A stretch of 18,705 bases of DNA from Thauera sp. (GTDB lineage: Bacteria > Pseudomonadota > Gammaproteobacteria > Burkholderiales > Rhodocyclaceae): contig JAKLLJ010000025.1 of assembly GCA_023150215.1 (NCBI GenBank), positions 268 through 18,972 of the forward strand. Reading direction: 5' to 3'. Positions 5,944-17,500 of this stretch are shown here, piece by piece. A model generated the notes under the pieces. The model was not told the DNA's origin and did not search any database. It saw only the letters and a list, made by a program, of their open reading frames with translations. The translations under genes were made by a program, and so were the position numbers. Every line of letters begins with the position of its first letter. The first letter of the stretch is position 1.

Positions 5944-7137
5944 ATGCGCCGTCTACTCCCCGTACTGATCCTCGCGCTTGCCGCCGCCGGATTCCTTGCC
6001 CTGCGTGCAAGCCGCCCCGCCGCCCCCGTCGCCGAGGCCCGCGAACGCGTCTGGCGGGTCGCAGCCGAGCCGCTCGCCGTCGCCTCGGTCCATCCGACGC
6101 TGGTGCTCTACGGCCGCATCGAAGCACCCGACCGCATCCGCGCCGCGGCGCCGGTGGGCGGTCGCGTGCTCGAGCTCCGGGTGCGCGACGGCGACCGCGT
6201 CGACGCGGGCGCGGTGCTCGCACGCATGGACCCCCGCGACTTGCAGCCGCGCCTCGCCCAGGCTGCGGCCGAACTCGAGCGCGAACGCGTGCGTCATCGC
6301 CACGACCAGGAGGCGATCACGCACGAACGTACGCTGCTCGAGCTTGCCGAGGCCAAGCTCGCGCGCTTCGAGCGCCTGAAGAACGCCCGCCTCGGCGCCG
6401 AAATCACCGTCGACCAGTCGCGCGAGGAGGTGGCCCGTGTACGCCTGTCACTGTCCCAGCGTCGCCAGGCGATCGCCGAACATCCGGCTCGCCTCGCGCA
6501 CCTGCAGGCGACGCTCGCCGAGGCGCGTCGCGATGCCGAGCGTGGTGAAATCATCGCCCCCTTCGCCGCCCGCATCGGCAAGGTCGACGTCGCCGCCGGC
6601 GACCAGGTCCAGCCCGGACAGGCCTTGATCAGCCTCTACCCGTCCCACGAACTCTTCCTGCGTGCCCGCGTACCCGCAATCTACACCGAGGAGTTGCGCG
6701 CCGCGCTGGCCCGCGGGGAGCCGCTGCGCGCGTACGCGGATTTCGGCACCACCCGTCTCTCCGCCCGCCTCGAGCGCATCGGTGGCGAGGCCGATGCGCG
6801 CGGTGTCGATGTACTCCTGCGCATGGACGACGCCGGCAAGGTGCCGGTGGGCGCCTTCGTCAATGCGGTGCTCGAGCGCCCGCGACTGGACGACGTGTTT
6901 GCAGTGTCGCCGGCGGCACTGCACGGCGGCGACCGTATCTACCTGATCGAGAACGATCGCCTCAAGGCAGTGCCGGTGGTGCGCGCCGGCGAACGCCGCG
7001 ACGGCGAACGCCTGTCGGTACTGGTGCGGGCACGTGACGACAGCGCCGCACTGCGCGCAGGCCAGCGCATTCTCGCCACTCATCTGCCGCATGCAATCGA
7101 CGGCCTCGCCGTGGAGATCCTCGAGGCCGCACGATGA
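5944..7137 (+). CDS. RND efflux periplasmic adaptor (membrane fusion protein)
   Basis: A 397-residue periplasmic adaptor linking an inner-membrane RND pump to an outer-membrane channel. An N-terminal hydrophobic segment (residues 4-20, LLPVLILALAAAGFLAL) has no lipobox cysteine, so it is likely an uncleaved anchor or a Sec signal. Two half-lipoyl segments, about 64-97 (IRAAAPVGGRVLELRVRDGD) and about 202-235 (EIIAPFAARIGKVDVAAGD), flank a long Ala/Glu/Arg-rich coiled-coil hairpin (about 98-200), followed by a beta-barrel and membrane-proximal domain. GAGG at 5931-5934 precedes the ATG by 9 nt. The stop overlaps the permease start (ATGA), indicating translational coupling. Substrate is not predictable; the family includes drug and metal exporters, and no metal-binding His cluster is visible. 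Confidence 0.93.
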   Translation: MRRLLPVLILALAAAGFLALRASRPAAPVAEARERVWRVAAEPLAVASVHPTLVLYGRIEAPDRIRAAAPVGGRVLELRVRDGDRVDAGAVLARMDPRDLQPRLAQAAAELERERVRHRHDQEAITHERTLLELAEAKLARFERLKNARLGAEITVDQSREEVARVRLSLSQRRQAIAEHPARLAHLQATLAEARRDAERGEIIAPFAARIGKVDVAAGDQVQPGQALISLYPSHELFLRARVPAIYTEELRAALARGEPLRAYADFGTTRLSARLERIGGEADARGVDVLLRMDDAGKVPVGAFVNAVLERPRLDDVFAVSPAALHGGDRIYLIENDRLKAVPVVRAGERRDGERLSVLVRARDDSAALRAGQRILATHLPHAIDGLAVEILEAAR

Positions 7138-10100
7138 AGCACGTCAGCCTGCTCGAGCGCCTGGCCGGCCACAAGGTCGCCGCCAACGTGCTGATGCTGC
7201 TCGCCTTCGTGCTCGGGGTGATCGGCATCATGCGCATGAACGTGCAGTTCTTTCCCACCTTCGAGCTCGACGTGATCTCGGTGCGGGTGGTGTGGACCGG
7301 CGCCTCGGCCGAAGACGTCGAAGTCGGCATCGTCGCTCCCCTGGAAGAGCGCCTGAAGACGGTCGATGGGCTCAAGAAGATGAGCTCGACCTCGGCCCAG
7401 GGCGTGGCCAGCATCACGCTCGAGCTGCACGAGGACACCGACGCCCTGCTCGCCCTCGACCAGGTGCGCCAGCGCGTCGACGAATTCCGCAATCTGCCGC
7501 GCGACGCCGAAACACCCGAAGTGAGCCGGGTGTCGCGCTACGAGCCGATCGCCCGCCTGCTGGTGCGCGGCGACAGCGTCGACGAGCTGCGCCCTTGGGT
7601 GCGCCGCTTCGAGAGCGAGCTGCTCGCCGCCGGCATCGACCGGGTGACGATCACCGGCATGCCGGAGGAGCGCATCGCGATCGAGATCCCCTCCGCCGCA
7701 CTGGAGACGCTCGGCCTGTCGCTGACCCAGGTCGGCGAGCGGGTCGGCCAGCTCGCACGCGACTACCCGGCCGGTATCGCCGGCGAAGCCGACGGCGCGC
7801 GCGAGATCCGCGGCCTGGAGCAGCGCCGCAGCGCCGGGGCCTTCGCGCCACTGCCAGTGCTCAGCGATGAGCATGGCGTGGTACGTCTGGGCGAGATCGC
7901 CCGCCTGAGCCGCGAGCCGCGCAGCAACGAACTGGCGCTCTCCGAGCGCGGCGACGCGGTGGTCGAGCTGCAGTTGCAGCGCAGCGAAGGCGGGCACTCG
8001 CTAAAGGCGGCGACGGTGCTGGAGCGCTGGCTGGAAAAGACCCGCCCGACACTGCCACCGAGCATCCGCCTGGAAGTCTTCGACGCGCAGTGGCAGCTGA
8101 TCAGCGAGCGCATCGAGCTGCTGGTGAGCAACGGCCTCTCGGGCCTGCTGCTGGTGGTCGCGGTGCTGTACTTCTTCCTGCCCGCACGGGTTGCATTCTG
8201 GGTCATGGCCGGCGTGCCCACCGCCTTTCTCGCCACTCTCGGCCTGATGTTCTTCCTCGGTGGCACACTCAACATGATGAGCCTGTTCGCGCTGATCATG
8301 GCGCTCGGCATCATCGTGGACGATGCGATCGTGGTCAGCGAGGACGCCGACACCCACCGCCACCTGGGCGAAGGGGCGGCGCAGGCCGCGCTCGGCGGCG
8401 CGCGGCGGATGCTTTGGCCGGTGCTCGCCTCGTCGCTGACCACGGTGGCGGCCTTCCTGCCGCTGATGATGGTGGGCGGCATCATCGGCAACATCCTCGG
8501 CGACATTCCCTTCGTGATGGTCGCGGTGATCGTCGCCTCGCTGATCGAATGCTTCCTGATCCTGCCCGCTCACCTGCGCGGCGCGCTGGCCGGCAGCACG
8601 GCACTGCAGGATTCGCCGCTGCGCCAGCGGCTCGACGCCGGGTACGCACGCTTTCGCGACGGTCCCTTCCGGCGCATGGTCGAGCGTGCACTCGCCTGGC
8701 GCGCCACCACGGTCGCGATCACGGTCGCGCTGATGGTGCTCGCGGTCGGCCTGATCGCCGGCGGACGAATCGGCTTCGTGTTCTTTCCCACCCCCGAGGG
8801 CCAGGTCATCTACGCCAATACGACCTTCGTCGCCGGCACGCCACGCGCCCACACCGAGGCGTATCTGGCCGCGCTCGAGCGCGCGCTGTTCGAGGCCGAG
8901 GCGGAACTCGGCGGTGGCCTGGTGCAGACCGCCGTCGCGCGCCTCGGCGGCACGATCAGCAGTGGCAGCGGCAGCAGCGCGCGCGGCGACCAGCTCGCCG
9001 GTGTGATGGTCGAACTCACCCCGCCCGACACCCGCGAGGTACGCAACGAACGCTTTCTCGCCGTGTGGCGCGAGAAGGTGCCGGCAGTCGCCGGCCTCGA
9101 GCTGCTCACCTTCACCGCGCGCCAGTCGGGTCCGCCGGGGCGCGACATCAACATCCGCCTCACCGGCGACGACGCCAACGCGCTCAAGGCGGCCGCGCTG
9201 GAACTGGCCGAGACGCTCAAGAGCATCCCCGGCGTCAGCGAACCCGAGGACGACATGCCCTACGGCCGCGAGCAGCTCGTCTATCGGCTGACGCCCGCTG
9301 GCGAAGCGCTCGGGCTCACCACCGAGAGCCTCGGCCGCCAGTTGCGCGCAGCCTTCGACGGCGCCCTCGCCCAGCTCGTGCAGGTCGGGCGCGACGAACT
9401 CGAGGTGAGGGTGATGCTGCCGCGCACCGAACGCAGCCGGCTCGATGTCTTCGAGCGCATCACGATCAGCCTGCCCGACGGCCGCTTCGTACCGCTCGCC
9501 ACGGTGGCGAGCTGGGAATCGCGCCGCGGCTTCGAGGCCTTGCGCCACGCCCAGGGCCGGCTCGCGGTCGAAGTCTCGGCTGCGGTCGATTCCCATGTCA
9601 GCAACGCCAACGTGGTGCAGGCAGGGCTCGAGCGCGAAACCCTGCCACCGCTCGCGCAAAAATACGGCTTCGAATTCAGCTTCGAGGGCCGCTCGGCCGA
9701 CCAGCGCGAGACCATGGCCGACATGAAGGCGGGCCTGATCCTCGGGCTGGGCCTGATCTACCTGGTGCTGGTGTGGTCGTTCTCGTCATGGAGCTGGCCG
9801 CTGGTGGTGATGTCGGCGATCCCGCTCGGGCTCGCCGGGGCGATCTTCGGCCACTGGGCGCTCGGCATCGACCTCACCATCCTGTCGATGTTCGGCCTCT
9901 TCGGGCTGGCCGGGATCGTGGTGAACAACTCGATCATCCTGGTGAGCCTGTTCAAGGAGCTGCAGCACAAGGGCGCCAGCCTGCACGACGCCCTGGTGGG
10001 TGCCTCCTGCGGTCGCCTGCGCGCGGTGCTGCTGACCTCTCTGACCACCATCGGCGGCCTCACGCCGCTGCTCTTCGAGCGCTCGCTGCAGGCCCAGTTC

Positions 10101-10241
10101 CTGATCCCGATGGCGACCGCGATCGCCTTCGGACTAGGCTTCTCGGCGCTGCTGGTGCTGTTTTTCGTGCCCGCGCTGCTGTCAATGCTGGAGGGCATGC
10201 ACGCCTGGCTGGCAGGCGTGCCGCGGCGGGCTGAAGCGTGA
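7134..10241 (+). CDS. RND family efflux permease
   Basis: A 1035-residue proton-driven inner-membrane exporter, full length for the AcrB-type family. It shows the usual duplicated plan: an N-terminal TM helix (VLMLLAFVLGVIGIM), a large periplasmic loop with FFPTFELDVISVRVVWTGAS, TM2-6 with the proton-relay aspartates Asp396-Asp397 in GIIVDDAIVV, then TM7, a second periplasmic loop, and TM8-12. At the place of AcrB Lys940 (TM10) this protein has Asn931 in VVNNSIILV, a variant of the relay, so it probably belongs outside the classical HAE1 drug-pump subfamily. It lacks the metal-pump motifs I would expect of CzcA/CusA. It forms an operon with the adaptor. No TolC-like gene follows, so the pump presumably uses a channel encoded elsewhere. 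Confidence 0.94.
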   Translation: MKHVSLLERLAGHKVAANVLMLLAFVLGVIGIMRMNVQFFPTFELDVISVRVVWTGASAEDVEVGIVAPLEERLKTVDGLKKMSSTSAQGVASITLELHEDTDALLALDQVRQRVDEFRNLPRDAETPEVSRVSRYEPIARLLVRGDSVDELRPWVRRFESELLAAGIDRVTITGMPEERIAIEIPSAALETLGLSLTQVGERVGQLARDYPAGIAGEADGAREIRGLEQRRSAGAFAPLPVLSDEHGVVRLGEIARLSREPRSNELALSERGDAVVELQLQRSEGGHSLKAATVLERWLEKTRPTLPPSIRLEVFDAQWQLISERIELLVSNGLSGLLLVVAVLYFFLPARVAFWVMAGVPTAFLATLGLMFFLGGTLNMMSLFALIMALGIIVDDAIVVSEDADTHRHLGEGAAQAALGGARRMLWPVLASSLTTVAAFLPLMMVGGIIGNILGDIPFVMVAVIVASLIECFLILPAHLRGALAGSTALQDSPLRQRLDAGYARFRDGPFRRMVERALAWRATTVAITVALMVLAVGLIAGGRIGFVFFPTPEGQVIYANTTFVAGTPRAHTEAYLAALERALFEAEAELGGGLVQTAVARLGGTISSGSGSSARGDQLAGVMVELTPPDTREVRNERFLAVWREKVPAVAGLELLTFTARQSGPPGRDINIRLTGDDANALKAAALELAETLKSIPGVSEPEDDMPYGREQLVYRLTPAGEALGLTTESLGRQLRAAFDGALAQLVQVGRDELEVRVMLPRTERSRLDVFERITISLPDGRFVPLATVASWESRRGFEALRHAQGRLAVEVSAAVDSHVSNANVVQAGLERETLPPLAQKYGFEFSFEGRSADQRETMADMKAGLILGLGLIYLVLVWSFSSWSWPLVVMSAIPLGLAGAIFGHWALGIDLTILSMFGLFGLAGIVVNNSIILVSLFKELQHKGASLHDALVGASCGRLRAVLLTSLTTIGGLTPLLFERSLQAQFLIPMATAIAFGLGFSALLVLFFVPALLSMLEGMHAWLAGVPRRAEA

Positions 10242-10267
10242 CGCGGGCTGCACGATCAAGGCCCGCG
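10242..10267. terminator. Hairpin between convergent RND and serS genes
   Basis: CGCGGGC (10242-10248) and GCCCGCG (10261-10267) form a perfect 7-bp GC-rich stem with a 12-nt loop. It fills most of the 45-bp gap between the permease stop and the serS stop. No T-run follows on either strand, so it is at best a weak or Rho-assisted terminator. Confidence 0.3.
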
Positions 10268-10286
10268 CGCGCACTCGAAGCGCGGC

Positions 10287-11579
<1,293 letters not shown>

Positions 11580-11755
11580 CGGAGGGGTTCCTGAAAGTTA
11601 CCGGAGCGATCAAACAAAACTGAAATCGATTCATCGGAAATTGCGCCAACCAACTGATTACGCAGCGCTTTCCGGACTGCCGAGCGGTCTCGCACAAGGG
11701 CAGGATTAAGCATTTCAATCAAGCACTTGCCTTATTGCCCGAATATTTATCGAAC

Positions 11756-11783
11756 TTGAAAAAGGAGGCTTGTCCACTATCTT
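11756..11783 (+). promoter_or_regulatory. Putative promoter of the small Cys-rich gene
   Basis: TTGAAA (11756-11761, 5/6 match to -35) and TATCTT (11778-11783, 4/6 match to -10) are 16 bp apart in a locally AT-rich stretch, giving a leader of about 45 nt. Confidence 0.4.
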
Positions 11784-11834
11784 TACAATGACGACGAAGC
11801 CGCGACAGACGGCCCATACTTGGAGGAAGACGGC

Positions 11835-12098
11835 ATGCTATCGATTCGCGACTGCCTGGACTACTGTGATCTGACCGATGAGGAGGTTTCCCTGATTGCC
11901 GAACACGAGGACATCCCAGACTGCGCCGCGGCACAGCTTTGCTGCGGACTGGTGCAAACGCCCGAGGGCGTGATGGCCTTGACCCACTACATGCGCGATC
12001 TCATCGAACGCGCCAACGCACGCGGCGATGTACACAAGGCCCGGGTGGCCGAATCGGTATGCGCGCGCTTCATGAAGGATCATCCGCTCCCGCACTGA
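11835..12098 (+). CDS. Small conserved-looking Cys-rich hypothetical protein
   Basis: An 87-residue protein, MLSIRDCLDYCDLTDEEVSL onward. I do not recognise a named family. It has six cysteines (DCLDYC, PDC, LCC, VC), which is many for its size, an acidic helical N-terminus, and no signal peptide or membrane segment. It looks like a real gene: GGAGG (11822-11826) lies 8 nt before ATG 11835, and a promoter candidate lies upstream. The alternative in-frame TTG at 11820 would run through this ribosome-binding site and is rejected. The gene is inserted, in reverse orientation, between rarA and serS, which adjoin in E. coli. Its last 29 bp overlap the 3' end of convergent rarA. A redox or metal-linked role is possible but unproven. 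Confidence 0.75.
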   Translation: MLSIRDCLDYCDLTDEEVSLIAEHEDIPDCAAAQLCCGLVQTPEGVMALTHYMRDLIERANARGDVHKARVAESVCARFMKDHPLPH

Positions 12099-13512
12099 GG
12101 CTCTCCTCGCCCGGCGTACCTTTTTTCGCCGGGTCTTTGCGCGAGGCCTCGCCCTCTCCGGCGAGCGACCTCGCGTGTTGTTGTTCACGCCCTGCAACCT
12201 GCCCACCGGCCGACGCCTGCCGGTCGAGTTCGCGCAACCAGGCCAGCTTCTGCCCGATCTTGCCCTCCATGCCGCGCGGCGTCGGCTGGTACCAGCCGGG
12301 CGGCGCCAGGCCCTCTGGAAGGTAACGCTCCCCTGCGGCATAGGCATCGGGCTCGTCGTGGGCGTAGCGGTAAGCCTTGCCGTAGTCGAGCGCCTTCATC
12401 AGCTTGGTGGGCGCATTGCGCAGGTGCAGCGGCACCGGCCTCGAGCCATCACGGGCGACGAAGGCGCGCGCGGCATTGTAGGCCTTGTAGGCAGCATTGG
12501 ATTTCGCTGCGCAGGCGAGGAAGATCGTCGCCTGCGCGAGTGCGAGTTCGCCTTCGGGCGAACCGAGCCGCTCATAGGTGTTGCAGGCGTTGAGGGTGAT
12601 CTCGAGCGCACGCGGGTCCGCAAGGCCGATATCTTCCACGGCCATGCGGATCAGGCGCCGGCCAAGGTAGAGCGGGTCGGCACCGCCGTCGAGCATGCGG
12701 CACAGCCAGTACAGCGAGGCGTCGGGGTCGGAGCCACGCACCGACTTGTGCAGTGCCGAGATCTGGTCGTAGAAGGCCTCGCCGCCCTTGTCGAAGCGAC
12801 GCAGGTTGCGCGCCAAGGCCTGATCGACGAAAGCGGCAGTCACCACATTGACGTGTGCGGTCTCGGCGGCGACCAGCATCTGCTCGATCAGGTTCATCAG
12901 CCGGCGCGCATCACCATCCGCAAACCCGACCAGACGCTCGCGTGCATCTTCGTCGAAACCGAGCTGCGGGCAGGCAAGCGCATGCGCACGCTCGAAGAGC
13001 CGAACCATCGCGTCGGTGTCGAGCGCCTCGAGCACGTAAACCGCGGCGCGCGACAGCAGCGCCGAATTGACCTCGAACGAGGGGTTCTCGGTGGTGGCGC
13101 CGATGAAGGTCACCAGGCCCTGCTCGACAAAGGGCAGGAAAGCGTCCTGTTGCGCCTTGTTGAAGCGGTGCACCTCATCCACGAACAGGATCGTGTGGCG
13201 CCCGCGCGCCTTCGCCGCCTGCGCCTGCTGGATCGCCTCGCGAATCTCCTTGACGCCCGAGAACACCGCCGACAGCGCGACGAACTCGGCGTCGAAACCT
13301 CGCGCCATCAGCCTCGCCAGCGTGGTCTTGCCGACGCCTGGCGGCCCCCACAGGATCATCGAGTGCGGCCGGCGCGACTCGAAGGCCAGGCGCAGCGGCT
13401 TGCCCGCCCCGAGCAGATGGACCTGGCCAGCGACTTCGTCCAGGGTCTGCGGTCGCATGCGCTCGGCAAGCGGGACCTGCGGCGGCTCGAGGGCGTCGAA
13501 GAGGTCGCTCAT
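12070..13512 (-). CDS. rarA: Replication-associated recombination protein A (AAA+ ATPase)
   Basis: RarA (MgsA) is a clamp-loader-like AAA+ ATPase that acts at stalled replication forks and binds SSB. Visible features are Walker A GPPGVGKT (56-63), Walker B ILFVDE (108-113), the sensor 1 region GATTEN (138-143), the SGVKEIREAI segment, and the tetramerisation and C-terminal domains through about 430 (DPLYLGRRLIRMAVEDIGLADP, ERYLPEGLAPPGWYQPT). E. coli RarA has 447 residues. This one has 480 because of a Gly/Ala/Glu/Arg-rich tail of about 50 residues (431-480) encoded over the downstream spacer and the last 29 bp of the convergent small gene. It starts 10 nt after the lolA stop without an obvious ribosome-binding site, so it is probably translated by coupling within the ftsK-lolA-rarA operon. 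Confidence 0.96.
   Translation of the reverse strand: MSDLFDALEPPQVPLAERMRPQTLDEVAGQVHLLGAGKPLRLAFESRRPHSMILWGPPGVGKTTLARLMARGFDAEFVALSAVFSGVKEIREAIQQAQAAKARGRHTILFVDEVHRFNKAQQDAFLPFVEQGLVTFIGATTENPSFEVNSALLSRAAVYVLEALDTDAMVRLFERAHALACPQLGFDEDARERLVGFADGDARRLMNLIEQMLVAAETAHVNVVTAAFVDQALARNLRRFDKGGEAFYDQISALHKSVRGSDPDASLYWLCRMLDGGADPLYLGRRLIRMAVEDIGLADPRALEITLNACNTYERLGSPEGELALAQATIFLACAAKSNAAYKAYNAARAFVARDGSRPVPLHLRNAPTKLMKALDYGKAYRYAHDEPDAYAAGERYLPEGLAPPGWYQPTPRGMEGKIGQKLAWLRELDRQASAGGQVAGREQQHARSLAGEGEASRKDPAKKGTPGEESLSAGADDPS
12110..12133 (+). terminator. Weak hairpin after the small Cys-rich gene, inside the rarA 3' end
   Basis: CCCGGCG (12110-12116) and CGCCGGG (12127-12133) form a 7-bp stem 11 nt beyond the small gene's stop. 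The T-run (six T) is in the loop rather than after the stem, so it is not a canonical intrinsic terminator. It is simultaneously coding sequence for the RarA tail on the other strand. Confidence 0.25.
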
Positions 13513-13522
13513 GCGCGAGGGT

Positions 13523-14181
13523 TCAGCGCACGCGCCCGGGGACGTCGCCGATGATGTCGGCGCCCGCTGGCGGCTCGAAACGGAAGCGGTCGGCCGCCAG
13601 CGCGGGATTGGCGCGCAGCCGGGTGAAGCGGATCACCGTGGTCTGGCCGAAGTGATCGCGCATCTCCATGCGCTGCAACTGGCCGCCGGAAAAGCCGATA
13701 CGCAGTGACTCGAAGCCGCTTTCGGTCAGCTTCGGGCGCGCCTCGGCCCAGGCCAGGCCGTCGTGCGTACCACCGTCGGCGAGTTCGAAGCTGTCGTCGA
13801 GCGCCCCGCTGCCGAACAAAATCGCCGCCGGCGTGGCACCGAGTGCATCACCGATCTCGCGCACGGTGACCTGATTGAGGTCGGGATCCCAGGACCACAA
13901 GGCCTTGCCGTCACCGACCAGCAGTTGCCGGTAGGGGCGGACGTACTCCCAGTGAAAGCGCCCCGGACGCGCATAGGCAAAGCTGCCGGCGGCCTCCTGC
14001 GGACGCCGCCCCGACTGCGCGGTGACGACCTGCTCGAACTCGCCTTCGGCACTACGCACGCTGGCAACGAAATCGCGCAACTGCTTCACGCCGTCGGCGG
14101 CACCCGCCGCGAGCGCCGCCGCGGCGAGTGCAACCCCCAGCGCAGCACGCACGAACACCGGCACTGCCTCGCAGAAAGAGC

Positions 14182-14185
<4 letters not shown>
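13523..14185 (-). CDS. lolA: Outer-membrane lipoprotein carrier protein LolA
   Basis: The periplasmic chaperone that takes lipoproteins from the LolCDE exporter and hands them to LolB at the outer membrane. The 220-residue precursor has a Sec signal peptide with a hydrophobic core at about 11-28 (VRAALGVALAAAALAAGA) and likely cleavage around residue 30. The mature part fits LolA: LRDFVASVRSAEGEFEQVV, the aromatic FHWEYVRPYRQLLVGDGKALW strand pair, and PDLNQVTVREIGDAL. The start overlaps the ftsK stop by 4 bp (ATGA), showing translational coupling. The ftsK-lolA-rarA order matches E. coli. Confidence 0.95.
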
Positions 14186-16476
<2,291 letters not shown>

Positions 16477-16514
16477 TGCGTGGTGGCCGGAGGGCCGGAG
16501 TGAAACAGGTCGGG

Positions 16515-16520
16515 ATTATA
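16515..16520 (-). promoter_or_regulatory. Putative -10 element of the ftsK operon
   Basis: A perfect TATAAT on the reverse strand lies 38 bp before the ftsK ATG, inside the 136-bp gap after the regulator gene. No acceptable -35 is found 16-18 bp upstream, so the promoter may need an activator or be weak. Confidence 0.45.
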
Positions 16521-16612
16521 CGGGATAGCCCCTTTGCCCGCCGCCGCCGTTGCGCCTGCTCACAAAGCCAGCATCATCGACGCCGGCGGCGGAGTGCCGC
16601 TTCGCCGCGCAG

Positions 16613-17284
16613 TCAGACGTCGTTCAGGCGCTCGCGGAGCACGATTCCGTCAGGCCCTTCCTCGATCAGGCCCTGCTGGCCAAGATCCTTCATGACCCGG
16701 CTCACCATCTCGCGCGAGGCGCCGATCATCTTGGCAATGTCCTGCTTGGAGATGCGGCGCACCACCACCGTCTGACCGCCGACATCCTCGGCCATCTCGA
16801 TGAGCAGGCGGGCGACACGTCCGTACACGTCCATCAGCGCCAGGCTCTCGATCTTGCGGTCGGCATTGCGCAGCCGCTCAGCGAGATTGCACATGATCCG
16901 CCACGACACGTCGAAGCTGTCCTGCATGATGCGACGGAAGTCCTGCTTGGAGATCAGCACGAGATCGGAAGGCACCACGGCGATCACCGAGGCCGAGCGC
17001 GGACGCTCCTCGAACATGCCCATCTCGCCGAACAACTCACCCTGGCCGAGAATGGACAGGATGACCTCGCGGCCATCCTCGTCGCTGACCACCACCTTCA
17101 GGCTGCCGGTGAGCACCAGATACACGTAGTCGGGGCGATCGCCCGCACACACGACCGATTGCCCGCGCGGAAAGCGCCGCATCATCGATGCGCGTGCGAT
17201 GCTGGCAAGCGCATCGTCGGAGAGGCCGTTGAACAACGGGAAGGTCTTAAGGGCGACGACGGAAACTGCGGTGGCTTGAGTCAT
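16613..17284 (-). CDS. CRP/FNR family transcriptional regulator
   Basis: A 223-residue regulator with an N-terminal cyclic-nucleotide-binding barrel (about 13-125) and a C-terminal winged helix (HTH about 178-200). The phosphate-binding cassette is CRP-like: FGEMGMFEE at 85-93 then RSAS at 96-99, matching E. coli CRP Glu72, Arg82 and Ser83. The helix ISKQDIAKMIGASREMVSR keeps the Arg-Glu-xxx-Arg recognition residues (191, 192, 196), so TGTGA-type half-sites are expected. The positions equivalent to CRP Thr127/Ser128 appear to be Ala-Asp, so the ligand may not be cAMP. FNR-type Fe-S cysteines are absent. I chose ATG 17284, preceded by GGAG, over the longer frame to 17326. It occupies the place of lrp in the E. 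coli trxB-lrp-ftsK order. An operator of its expected type lies in its own upstream region. Confidence 0.93.
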   Translation of the reverse strand: MTQATAVSVVALKTFPLFNGLSDDALASIARASMMRRFPRGQSVVCAGDRPDYVYLVLTGSLKVVVSDEDGREVILSILGQGELFGEMGMFEERPRSASVIAVVPSDLVLISKQDFRRIMQDSFDVSWRIMCNLAERLRNADRKIESLALMDVYGRVARLLIEMAEDVGGQTVVVRRISKQDIAKMIGASREMVSRVMKDLGQQGLIEEGPDGIVLRERLNDV

Positions 17285-17334
17285 GCGCGCTCCAGGCACG
17301 GAAATGTCGATGAGCCGCGAAGGCACGGCACAAG

Positions 17335-17340
17335 TTTATA
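17335..17340 (-). promoter_or_regulatory. Putative -10 element of the CRP-family gene
   Basis: TATAAA on the reverse strand, 50 bp before the regulator's ATG. No consensus -35 is present at the right spacing; the upstream side is instead filled by ACGATCGT repeats and the CRP-like site. Confidence 0.35.
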
Positions 17341-17367
17341 CGATCGTCACGCTCCGATTTGCACGAT

Positions 17368-17383
17368 CGTGAAAAACTTCACA
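17368..17383. promoter_or_regulatory. CRP-type operator in the trxB/regulator divergent region
   Basis: CGTGA-AAAACT-TCACA has the exact TGTGA-N6-TCACA architecture with one mismatch. It lies about 47 bp upstream of the predicted regulator start site and about 96 bp upstream of the predicted trxB start site. Autoregulation by the adjacent CRP-family protein is the simplest reading. A palindromic octamer ACGATCGT occurs at 17340-17347 and again at 17363-17370, overlapping this site. Confidence 0.55.
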
Positions 17384-17459
17384 TTCCGTGCTTCCCCGCG
17401 CAAGCCCGGGCGTCTGCTGCCGCCCAAGCCGTGAGCGGGCCGACTTCACGCCCCTCCGC

Positions 17460-17465
17460 TATAAT
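17460..17465 (+). promoter_or_regulatory. -10 element of trxB
   Basis: A consensus TATAAT lies 35 bp before the trxB ATG in otherwise GC-rich DNA. The expected -35 position (GGGCCG, 17437-17442) is poor. Confidence 0.6.
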
Positions 17466-17500
17466 CGCGGGCTCGAAATCCATCCGCAGGAACCGCCCTC

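Noticed and set aside
16484..16499. Direct repeat GGCCGG-AG-GGCCGG upstream of ftsK
   Set aside because: A short low-complexity GC repeat, common at this base composition; no link to a known operator.
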